Part shown: piece by piece, positions 1 to 6,073 of the stretch | How the letters are laid out: each line of letters starts with the position of its first letter | Position numbering within the stretch: position 1 is the first letter of the stretch | DNA from: an uncultured Carnobacterium sp. | Lineage (GTDB): Bacteria > Bacillota > Bacilli > Lactobacillales > Aerococcaceae | Reading direction: 5' to 3' | Assembly: GCA_937976325.1 (NCBI GenBank) | Contig: CALJSD010000189.1 | Coordinates: 1 to 9,690 of the forward strand | Length of the DNA: 9,690 nucleotides | Notes under the pieces: model-generated | Told to the model about the DNA's origin: nothing | The model's input: only the letters and a program-made list of their open reading frames with translations | Databases searched by the model: none | Program-made: the position numbers and the translations under genes

Positions 1-7
1 TGGCCCA

Positions 8-49
8 AAACAAAAAGGAATTAAGCAACAATTAGTTGCTTAATCCCTT
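8..49 (-). terminator. Second intrinsic terminator, minus direction
   Basis: The minus strand folds GGGATTAAGCAAC (47-35) onto GTTGCTTAATTCC (29-17) with a 5-base loop. All 13 positions pair (one G-U), flanking A-T pairs extend the stem, and TTTTTGTTTT follows (16-7). The plus strand lacks a T-run after the stem, so it is one-directional. It lies 40 bases beyond the first terminator. Confidence 0.88.
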
Positions 50-88
50 CCTAAAATTCTTCATCAACACTATTTGACAAAGAGCCGT

Positions 89-131
89 AAAAAAAGAGGT
101 CTATTCGTTCGAATAGACCTCTTTTTCTTTT
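89..131. terminator. Bidirectional intrinsic terminator
   Basis: GAGGTCTATTCG (96-107) and its exact complement (110-121) form a perfect palindrome around two bases. The flanks pair further as A-run (91-95) with T-run (122-126). A plus-strand transcript would end in TTTTTCTTTT and a minus-strand one in seven Ts, so it can act both ways. It ends the unknown gene and could also end a plus-strand gene lying left of the window. Confidence 0.93.
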
Positions 132-157
132 GTTTTACATTCGAGGATGGATGGACA

Positions 158-240
158 GAGAAGCTGTGAGAGTATTTAGCTTCTCCCCCTTCCAATTCCT
201 ACACTAGCGGAAACGTTAAGGGCACGGGTCTCAACGTTTC
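158..240 (-). ncRNA. Structured 3' untranslated region, possible pseudoknot RNA
   Basis: Just behind the unknown gene the minus-strand RNA can form two 8-pair hairpins: GAAACGTT/AACGTTTC (240-233 with 217-210) and GAGAAGCT/AGCTTCTC (185-178 with 165-158). The first loop contains CCCTT (222-218), which can pair with AAGGG (191-187) in the linker between the hairpins, making a pseudoknot. The stretch is visibly richer in G and C than the other spacers. It fits no riboswitch, T-box or housekeeping RNA that I know. It may be only a stable 3' end, or a small RNA cut from the message or separately transcribed. Confidence 0.35.
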
Positions 241-242
241 AC

Positions 243-1352
243 TTAAAAGAGAAGATTATCAATATCATTTTGCGATAATAGAAGATCCATTTTCGCAAGG
301 CTTGAGTAACGGTTCATCGTGGGTAATTCATCCAAGATGACAATATCCGTTCCAAGTCGTTTTAAGAGCTGATCAACCATATTCGAGAGTCTCATGGCAA
401 ATGGTCCACTTGTAATAAAGCGAAGCGGCACAGCCTCCATCATCATAATGAGTTCTAAAATATAATTCTGAATCGCTTTTGTATCTAAATCTGTTTCCTG
501 TAAGAAGATGATTTCACGCTCATCGGCAATCGCCAACATAAACGCACCTGTCTTATAAAATCCCATGGCCGCAATCGGCGACAATGTCAACTGGATTTCA
601 AAACTTTCTGATAAGATGCCTTGAATCGCCTTCTTTGCACGTAAAAGCGAGAAATCACTGACCGCAATGGGTTCAGGTTTCACTTGGAAGAACGGCTTCA
701 ACTCAGCAATCTTATCGAAGCTGATTTCCTTACGCGTAATATCAAGCGACTTTACAGCCTTTGTTTTTTGATTATATTCGAGAACAGCATAGCAATCCGC
801 GTCTTCTTGGTCGAGAATACTAGCAGCCTTCAAAAGTTCCTTCCAGTTGCCCTCTTGCAAGAGAATATCACTCACACGTAGCACAAACTGAACTTCTGAC
901 TTCTTTAAGTCTGCGAATAAATCAAACGGTTCATTGAAACTCGAAATCATTGGCAATTCTCTGGCTCCTTTAACAGGATACCCATTTCGCTTCAAGTATT
1001 CGATTTCCTCTTCATCAAAATCCGCACGTTTTGAAAATTGAATTTCGATGCCCTTTCTAAACCAAAACGCTTCGGTCCGTTCCTCTCCGACCACCTCATC
1101 CGACATAGTTACCAGTCGTTCTGAGAGTCGATAACGAACAAGTTCTTCTTCGTTTTTGAAGAATAATAAACGTAAATCTTGCTGTTCATCACGTTCAATT
1201 AAAAAGAAAAACTTCACTGCTCCTCGTTTATTCTGAAAAGCAAAGGCAGCATTTTTGAGTTCTGTTTGCTTTTTTACGAGCTTAAATAGCAACGGTATAC
1301 TTTGGTACAATTCCTGACTCATATACACTACCCCAATCTTTCTTTTATTCAT
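243..1352 (-). CDS. Uncharacterised soluble protein with a FliM-like C-terminal peptide
   Basis: I do not recognise this family. The 369-residue product has no signal peptide or membrane segment, so it is probably cytoplasmic. The N-terminal part (about 35-110) looks like beta-strands with charged turns, followed by a charged helix near 111-125. The second half seems to contain two similar units: PEPIAVSDFSLLRAKKAIQ (227-245) and PLRFITSGPFAMRLSNMVDQ (309-328), each strand-turn-helix. The last residues, LLLSQNDIDNLLF (357-369), resemble the LSQxEIDALL peptide at the N-terminus of flagellar FliM and FliY. The start is uncertain. The ATG at 1352 has no close ribosome site (AAAGG is 13 bases away) and a -10 box almost touches it; the ATG at 1322 (codon 11) has GGGG at eight bases. 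The gene is a single unit with terminators after it. Codon use and base composition look like the neighbours, with no sign of transfer. Confidence 0.85.
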   Translation of the reverse strand: MNKRKIGVVYMSQELYQSIPLLFKLVKKQTELKNAAFAFQNKRGAVKFFFLIERDEQQDLRLLFFKNEEELVRYRLSERLVTMSDEVVGEERTEAFWFRKGIEIQFSKRADFDEEEIEYLKRNGYPVKGARELPMISSFNEPFDLFADLKKSEVQFVLRVSDILLQEGNWKELLKAASILDQEDADCYAVLEYNQKTKAVKSLDITRKEISFDKIAELKPFFQVKPEPIAVSDFSLLRAKKAIQGILSESFEIQLTLSPIAAMGFYKTGAFMLAIADEREIIFLQETDLDTKAIQNYILELIMMMEAVPLRFITSGPFAMRLSNMVDQLLKRLGTDIVILDELPTMNRYSSLAKMDLLLSQNDIDNLLF

Positions 1353-1356
1353 TTAT

Positions 1357-1386
1357 ATTATACTACCTTTTACATAAATTTGATAG
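1357..1386 (-). promoter_or_regulatory. Candidate promoter of the unknown 369-codon gene
   Basis: The minus strand has a perfect -10 box TATAAT (1362-1357), with a weak -35 CTATCA (1386-1381, three of six consensus bases) at 18-base spacing. The -10 ends only four bases before the ATG at 1352, so transcription would begin at or about that ATG. Either the message is leaderless or translation starts at the ATG at codon 11. Confidence 0.5.
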
Positions 1387-1522
1387 CGGTTTTAGTTTTT
1401 ATTTAAAATATTATATATTTGATGTTTTTAAATGATTTAATTCCACTTGTGACTCATTTTTCCCACTATTCAATGAATTAATTCGTTTTTTTAGTGTTGA
1501 ATTTTTTCAACTTTTCAAAATT

Positions 1523-1539
1523 CTTAAACTTTTCTTAAT
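1523..1539 (-). promoter_or_regulatory. TTTAAG-type direct repeat with 11-base period, possible response-regulator site
   Basis: The minus strand reads ATTAAG, five bases, then TTTAAG. This fits the pattern NTTAAG-N5-WTTAAG described for the streptococcal response regulator CiaR, and an 11-base period is usual for OmpR-type regulators. It lies between the lipoprotein terminator and the unknown gene, about 170 bases before that gene's ATG. No -10 box is seen at the spacing expected for an activated promoter next to it. AT-rich spacers produce such matches by chance, so support is modest. Confidence 0.3.
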
Positions 1540-1573
1540 CTATTTTCGGGCTCTTTCTTGTAATTTTAAGCAT

Positions 1574-1619
1574 AAAAATACCCCCTCAAGCATTGAATGA
1601 ACAATCCTTGACGGAGTAT
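1574..1619 (-). terminator. Intrinsic terminator of the lipoprotein gene
   Basis: The minus strand has an 18-base arm (1619-1602), a 6-base loop (TTCATT, 1601-1596) and a matching 18-base arm (1595-1578). Sixteen positions pair (one G-U) and two are G-G mismatches. The stem runs directly into Ts at 1577-1574. It begins 18 bases after the stop codon. The other strand has no T-run, so it is one-directional. Confidence 0.93.
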
Positions 1620-1637
1620 CTTATAAACAATATTTAA

Positions 1638-2249
1638 TTAGCGATCGATTTCAGTAATTTTTCCTGTGTCGTTTGAAATCTTAACGTTCACTTGTTGTCC
1701 ATTAACAAGCATTTCAAACTCCCAAATCACTTCACCGTGATCTTTATAGACGCTCCACTCACGAAGGACTCCTGTTGGAAATTCTTTTTGAGCGATAGCT
1801 GCCATCTCATCGACTTGTTTCAATGTAGCTAAGTCAATTTTTTCTTCATCATGTTCTTCTTTATCTGAAGTGGTTTCATTTGTCTTCATGAAAGTCTTAG
1901 CTGACTTATCGTAACGGTACGTATATTCATTCGTATCGTTCATCGCTTCTACTTCATAGAACATTCCGTTTGAGTATTCTAATGCAGTAATATCAAGAGC
2001 TGGGAATTCTTTCTTAAATGCATCTACAATTTCTTTTTGCATTGCATTTTGGCTTCCCATTGCATCTTCAGAAGCGTTTGTCGCTACAGTTGTGTTTGTA
2101 GCAGTCGTAGCTGGTGCTTGAGTTGTCGCTTGCACAGTCGTTGGTTGAGCTGTTGTTGCTTGCGTAGTCTCTGCAGGTGCTGCTTGGTTAGAACAAGCGG
2201 CTAATAAGCTTGCGGCTGCAAGACCTAAGAGTTTTGTTGTTTTGTTCAT
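1638..2249 (-). CDS. PepSY-like domain surface lipoprotein
   Basis: This 203-residue protein is predicted to be exported and lipid-anchored on the outer face of the membrane. Residues 1-18 form a short lipoprotein signal peptide (MNKTTKLLGL core) with lipobox L16-A17-A18-C19, so C19 would become the lipidated N-terminus. Residues 20 to about 68 are a low-complexity stalk rich in Thr, Ala and Gln. Two similar modules follow, about 73-125 and 141-203, each with an alpha-helix ending in KEFP and then beta-strands. The second ends VNVKISNDTGKITEID, typical of PepSY domains, which are found in secreted proteins and often thought to modulate proteases. An acidic helix-rich linker (SDKEEHDEEKID) joins them. 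The ATG has a good ribosome site, GGAG with seven bases spacing, its own promoter and its own terminator, so it is a single-gene unit. The domain call is by eye; substrate and partner are unknown. Confidence 0.85.
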   Translation of the reverse strand: MNKTTKLLGLAAASLLAACSNQAAPAETTQATTAQPTTVQATTQAPATTATNTTVATNASEDAMGSQNAMQKEIVDAFKKEFPALDITALEYSNGMFYEVEAMNDTNEYTYRYDKSAKTFMKTNETTSDKEEHDEEKIDLATLKQVDEMAAIAQKEFPTGVLREWSVYKDHGEVIWEFEMLVNGQQVNVKISNDTGKITEIDR

Positions 2250-2277
2250 AATTTCACTCCATTCTTAAGTTTGGCTT

Positions 2278-2305
2278 ATTATACCCTAGACTCATTGATT
2301 CTCAG
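2278..2305 (-). promoter_or_regulatory. Sigma-A-type promoter of the lipoprotein gene
   Basis: The minus strand has a perfect -10 box TATAAT (2283-2278). The best -35 is CTGAGA (2305-2300), four of six consensus bases at 16-base spacing. A start of transcription near 2271 would leave a leader of about 20 bases before the ATG at 2249. The strong -10 with a poor -35 buried in a palindrome suggests control by a DNA-binding protein. Confidence 0.7.
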
Positions 2306-2310
2306 AGAAT
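2298..2310. promoter_or_regulatory. Palindrome over the -35 of the lipoprotein promoter, possible operator
   Basis: The sequence attctc-a-gagaat is a perfect inverted repeat with 6-base arms around a single central base. It is centred about 33 bases upstream of the predicted transcription start and covers the -35 hexamer. Its position suits a repressor or activator site. No specific regulator family is recognised. Confidence 0.4.
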
Positions 2311-2329
2311 GTTTTATGAAGTTCCAAAG

Positions 2330-2361
2330 AAAAAACACCCCATAGCTTTCGCTACAGGGTG
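2330..2361 (-). terminator. Intrinsic terminator of the rpoBC operon
   Basis: Fifteen bases after the rpoC stop, the minus strand folds CACCCTGTAGC (2361-2351) onto GCTATGGGGTG (2346-2336). The stem has 11 pairs, two of them G-U wobbles, is capped by a GAAA tetraloop (2350-2347) and is followed by six Ts (2335-2330). No T-run lies on the other side, so it works only for minus-strand transcripts. It separates rpoC from the lipoprotein gene. Confidence 0.95.
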
Positions 2362-2376
2362 CCTGAAAGTCACAGA

Positions 2377-5300
2377 TTATTCATTTGTGTCTTCTTCAGA
2401 AGGTGTTGATTCAACAATAACAACTTCTGTTTGTTCCACTGGTAATACTGGTTCTGAAGTACTTGTTTCCATATTGCGGTAACGAGCCATACCTGTACCA
2501 GCAGGGATGATCTTACCGATGATAACATTTTCTTTCAATCCTAGTAAGTGGTCTTTCTTGCCGCGGATAGAAGCATCTGTTAAGACACGAGTTGTTTCTT
2601 GGAATGATGCAGCAGACAAGAAGCTGTTTGTTTCTAATGAAGCTTTTGTAATACCTAATAATACAGGACGAGCTGTCGCAGGTACTTCACCGTTCATGAT
2701 TGCAGAGCGGTTACGTTCTGTAAAGTCTGCAATATCAAGTAATGTTCCTGGAAGGATTTCTGTTGAACCTGGATCCATTACGCGAACTTTACGTAACATT
2801 TGACGAACCATTACCTCAACGTGTTTATCTCCAATTTCTACCCCTTGCATACGGTATACTTTTTGTACTTCACGTAATAAGTAGTTTTCAACTGATAATA
2901 CGTCACGAACACGTAATAATTCTTTAGGATCGATAGAACCTTCTGTTAATGGAGCACCACGATCGATGATTTGTCCTTCTTCCACTTTTAGACGAGCTGT
3001 AAATGGAACTGTGTAAGAACGAGTATCTGTAGAGCCTTTAATTGTAATTTCTTTAGTACGGCTTCCAGCATTTTCTTCGATAGAAACTACTTCACCCGCT
3101 ACTTCACTGATTGTCGCAACCCCTTTAGGATTACGCGCTTCGAAGATTTCTTGGATACGAGGTAAACCTTGAGTAATATCGTCTCCGGCAACCCCACCGG
3201 TATGGAACGTACGCATTGTTAACTGTGTACCAGGTTCCCCGATTGATTGAGCGGCAATTGTACCAACTGCTTCCCCAACTTCAACTTCTGAACCTGTAGC
3301 TAAGTTACGTCCGTAACAGTATTTACATACACCATGTTTTGTATCACATGTGAAGGCTGAACGAATTGTAATTTCTTCAATTCCAGCTTCAACAATCTTA
3401 CGAGCAATATCTTCAGTAATGATTTCATTGCGTGCGACTAACACTTCACCTGTTTCAGGATGTTTCACTGAACGTTGTGCGTAACGTCCTAACATACGTT
3501 CTTCAAGTGTTTCAATGACTTCATTTCCTTCTTTAATCGCAGTAATTGTTAAACCACGATCGCTTCCGCAGTCTGTTTCACGAATGATCACATCTTGCGC
3601 AACGTCTACTAAACGACGAGTTAAGTAACCTGAGTCGGCTGTCTTCAAGGCCGTATCGGTCATCCCTTTACGAGCACCGTGAGTAGACAAGAACATTTCC
3701 ATAACGGTTAACCCTTCACGGAAGTTTGATGTTACCGGTAATTCCATGATCTTACCGTTAGGAGCGGCCATAAGACCACGCATACCAGCAAGCTGAGTAA
3801 AGTTAGAGATGTTACCACGGGCTCCAGAATCACTCATCATGAAGATTGGGTTACGAGAACCTAATGTGCGGATTAACGCTTTTTGGATATCATCTTTCGC
3901 TTTGTTCCATGTTTCGATAACACGTTCATAACGTTCATCATCTGTAATTAAACCACGACGGAATAATTTAGAGATGTTGTCGACTTGTTTATGTGCTTCT
4001 TCAAGAATTTCTTTCTTGTTATCCGCAACTGAAATATCTGCAATCCCTACTGTTAAACCAGCACGAGTTGAGAATTTATATCCTAAGTCTTTCATACGGT
4101 CTAACATCATTGAAGTTTCAGTGATATGGAATCGTTTGAACACTTCGGCGATGATTTGACCTAAGTTTTTCTTCTTGAATGGAGAAACGATTTCGCGTTT
4201 AGCGATTTCTTCTTTAATGTTTGCTCCTGGTTCTAAGAAGTATTTATCTGGTGTAGCCACTTCTAAGTTTTCCATTGTTGGCTCATTTAAGTAAGGGAAT
4301 TCGTTTGGCATGATTTCGTTGAATAATAATTTACCAACTGTTGTGACCATCATTCTCTCTTTTTGCCACTCTGTAAATGGTTTATGTGGAAGTGAGCTTG
4401 CAGGAATCGCAATACGGCTGTGTAAATGAACGTATCCATTGTTGTAAGCCAAGATTGCTTCGTCCATGTCTTTGAAGAACATACCTTCACCAACACGGCC
4501 TTCTTGTTCCATTGTTAAGTAATAGTTCCCTAAAACCATGTCTTGAGATGGTGTAACTACTGGTTTACCATCTTTAGGGTTTAGGATGTTTTGAGCCGCT
4601 AACATTAATAAGCGAGCTTCAGCTTGAGCTTCTTGAGATAGTGGCACGTGAACCGCCATTTGGTCTCCGTCGAAGTCGGCATTGTAGGCTTCACACACTA
4701 ATGGGTGAAGACGGATGGCACGACCTTCTACTAGAGTTGGTTCGAACGCTTGAATCCCTAGTCTGTGAAGTGTAGGTGCACGGTTCAATAGAACTGGGTG
4801 TTCACGAATTACTTCTTCAAGGATTCCCCAAATATCGTCATCTAAACGTTCAATTTTACGTTTAGCGCTCTTAATGTTTCCAGCGATTTCACGTTCAACT
4901 AATTCTTTCATTACGAAAGGTTTGAATAATTCAATCGCCATTTCTTTAGGAAGACCACATTGGTACATCTTCAAGTTTGGTCCTACTACGATTACAGAAC
5001 GTCCAGAGTAGTCTACACGTTTACCAAGTAGGTTTTGACGGAAACGACCTTGTTTCCCTTTAAGCATGTGGCTTAATGATTTCAATGGACGGTTACCTGG
5101 TCCAGTAACTGGACGGCCACGACGACCATTATCGATTAAAGCATCCACTGCTTCTTGTAACATACGTTTTTCGTTTTGAACGATGATACGAGGTGCGTTT
5201 AATTCTAATAAACGTTTTAGACGGTTATTACGGTTAATCACACGACGGTATAAATCGTTCAAGTCACTTGTTGCAAAACGTCCACCTTCTAATTGAACCA

Positions 5301-6021
5301 TTGGACGTAAATCTGGTGGGATAACTGGAATAACATCCATTACCATCCAACCAGGTTTATTTCCTGATTCACGGAAAGCATCTAAAATATCTAAACGACG
5401 AATGGCACGAGTACGTTTTTGTCCTTGAGCTGTTTTTAGCTCTTCTTTTAATTCTGCGATTTCTGCTTCTAAGTCAACATTGTTTAATAATTCTTGAACA
5501 GCTTCAGCACCCATTGCTGCGTGGAAACGAGTTCCGAATTCCATACGTTTTTCACGGTATTCACGTTCACTTAATAATTGTTTTTTCATCAATGTTGTGT
5601 CACCAGCATCGATAACAACATAGCTTGCAAAATAAATAATTTCTTCCAACGCACGAGGACTCATGTCTAACACAAGTCCCATACGGCTAGGAATTCCTTT
5701 AAAGTACCAAACATGTGATACTGGAGCTGCTAATTCGATATGTCCCATACGTTCACGACGAACTTTTGAGCGAGTTACTTCAACGCCACAGCGATCACAC
5801 ACTTTTCCTTTATTGTTAATTTTCTTTAATTTACCACATGAACATTCTAAATCTTTAGTTGGTCCAAAAATCTTTTCACAATATAGACCATCACGTTCTG
5901 GTTTCAAAGTACGATAGTTGATTGTTTCTGGTTTGGTTACTTCACCATATGACCATTCACGAATCTTATCAGGAGACGCTAAACCAATTTGCATACTTTC
6001 AAAATTATTTACATCTATCAA
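2377..6021 (-). CDS. rpoC: DNA-directed RNA polymerase subunit beta'
   Basis: RpoC is the beta' subunit; it holds the catalytic magnesium and the moving parts of the polymerase active site. The 1,214-residue protein starts at TTG, as in Bacillus subtilis rpoC (1,199 residues). The N-terminal zinc site uses C60, C62, C75 and C78. The catalytic motif NADFDGDQM places the magnesium-binding aspartates at D449, D451 and D453. The second zinc site uses C818, C892, C899 and C902. The trigger-loop region includes M936 and H940 in QLTMRTFHTGG. The C-terminus ends with the conserved KENVIIGKIIPAGTGMARYRN, then a variable acidic tail of about 30 residues. The bases between C62 and C75 encode KLKKINNKGKV instead of the commoner KYKRIRYKG-type sequence, but the cysteines are intact. 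It is co-transcribed behind rpoB and followed at 15 bases by a strong terminator, so the operon appears to end here. Confidence 0.99.
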   Translation of the reverse strand: MIDVNNFESMQIGLASPDKIREWSYGEVTKPETINYRTLKPERDGLYCEKIFGPTKDLECSCGKLKKINNKGKVCDRCGVEVTRSKVRRERMGHIELAAPVSHVWYFKGIPSRMGLVLDMSPRALEEIIYFASYVVIDAGDTTLMKKQLLSEREYREKRMEFGTRFHAAMGAEAVQELLNNVDLEAEIAELKEELKTAQGQKRTRAIRRLDILDAFRESGNKPGWMVMDVIPVIPPDLRPMVQLEGGRFATSDLNDLYRRVINRNNRLKRLLELNAPRIIVQNEKRMLQEAVDALIDNGRRGRPVTGPGNRPLKSLSHMLKGKQGRFRQNLLGKRVDYSGRSVIVVGPNLKMYQCGLPKEMAIELFKPFVMKELVEREIAGNIKSAKRKIERLDDDIWGILEEVIREHPVLLNRAPTLHRLGIQAFEPTLVEGRAIRLHPLVCEAYNADFDGDQMAVHVPLSQEAQAEARLLMLAAQNILNPKDGKPVVTPSQDMVLGNYYLTMEQEGRVGEGMFFKDMDEAILAYNNGYVHLHSRIAIPASSLPHKPFTEWQKERMMVTTVGKLLFNEIMPNEFPYLNEPTMENLEVATPDKYFLEPGANIKEEIAKREIVSPFKKKNLGQIIAEVFKRFHITETSMMLDRMKDLGYKFSTRAGLTVGIADISVADNKKEILEEAHKQVDNISKLFRRGLITDDERYERVIETWNKAKDDIQKALIRTLGSRNPIFMMSDSGARGNISNFTQLAGMRGLMAAPNGKIMELPVTSNFREGLTVMEMFLSTHGARKGMTDTALKTADSGYLTRRLVDVAQDVIIRETDCGSDRGLTITAIKEGNEVIETLEERMLGRYAQRSVKHPETGEVLVARNEIITEDIARKIVEAGIEEITIRSAFTCDTKHGVCKYCYGRNLATGSEVEVGEAVGTIAAQSIGEPGTQLTMRTFHTGGVAGDDITQGLPRIQEIFEARNPKGVATISEVAGEVVSIEENAGSRTKEITIKGSTDTRSYTVPFTARLKVEEGQIIDRGAPLTEGSIDPKELLRVRDVLSVENYLLREVQKVYRMQGVEIGDKHVEVMVRQMLRKVRVMDPGSTEILPGTLLDIADFTERNRSAIMNGEVPATARPVLLGITKASLETNSFLSAASFQETTRVLTDASIRGKKDHLLGLKENVIIGKIIPAGTGMARYRNMETSTSEPVLPVEQTEVVIVESTPSEEDTNE

Positions 6022-6029
6022 GGGGCCAA

Positions 6030-6035
6030 CCTCCC
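6030..6035 (-). promoter_or_regulatory. Ribosome binding site of rpoC, supports the TTG start
   Basis: The minus strand reads GGGAGG followed by eight bases (TTGGCCCC) and then TTG at 6021. This is a near-ideal Shine-Dalgarno sequence at correct spacing. It supports the TTG start over the internal ATG at codon 10, as does agreement with the family N-terminus (MxDVNxFExMxIGLASP). Confidence 0.85.
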
Positions 6036-6041
6036 TCTTCT

Positions 6042-6064
6042 TTGGAATTGCCCTACGATTCCAA
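6042..6064 (-). other. Inverted repeat in the rpoB-rpoC spacer
   Basis: In the 52-base gap between the rpoB stop and the rpoC start, ttggaat (6042-6048) and attccaa (6058-6064) are perfect 7-base inverted repeats separated by 9 bases. In the transcript this forms a small hairpin ending six bases before the rpoC Shine-Dalgarno sequence. No T-run follows, so it is not an intrinsic terminator. It could be a processing site or influence rpoC translation; that is inference. Confidence 0.5.
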
Positions 6065-6073
6065 TAGTTATTC

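Larger units (their letters stand above)
1353..1573. other. AT-rich intergenic spacer
   Basis: This non-coding stretch separates the lipoprotein terminator from the unknown gene. It is clearly more AT-rich than the coding DNA. It holds the ATTAAG/TTTAAG repeat, a short inverted repeat gttgaa-tttt-ttcaac (1496-1511), a second TATAAT without a convincing -35 (1415-1410), and the promoter just before the gene. No open reading frame with a ribosome site was found in it. Confidence 0.7.

Noticed and set aside
51..134. Open minus-strand frame ending LFFYGSLSNSVDEEF before a stop
   Set aside because: It has no start codon or ribosome site and runs straight through a perfect terminator hairpin, so it is chance.
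132..242. T-box leader or known riboswitch
   Set aside because: No GGGTGGNACCGCG-type antiterminator sequence, no specifier loop, no recognisable riboswitch core, and no gene begins downstream inside the window.
684..881. Plus-strand open frame of 65 codons inside the unknown gene
   Set aside because: Antisense to a longer frame that has a promoter and terminators; no ribosome site or recognisable product.
1410..1415. TATAAT as the main promoter of the unknown gene
   Set aside because: No acceptable -35 at 16-18 bases spacing; kept only as an alternative.
1496..1511. Inverted repeat gttgaa-tttt-ttcaac as a terminator
   Set aside because: The stem is only six mostly A-T pairs, with no gene ending before it on the plus strand and no real T-run on the minus side.
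2507..2803. Plus-strand open frames inside rpoC and rpoB, including this one
   Set aside because: They lie antisense to highly conserved, intact polymerase genes, lack ribosome sites and resemble no protein; they are shadows.
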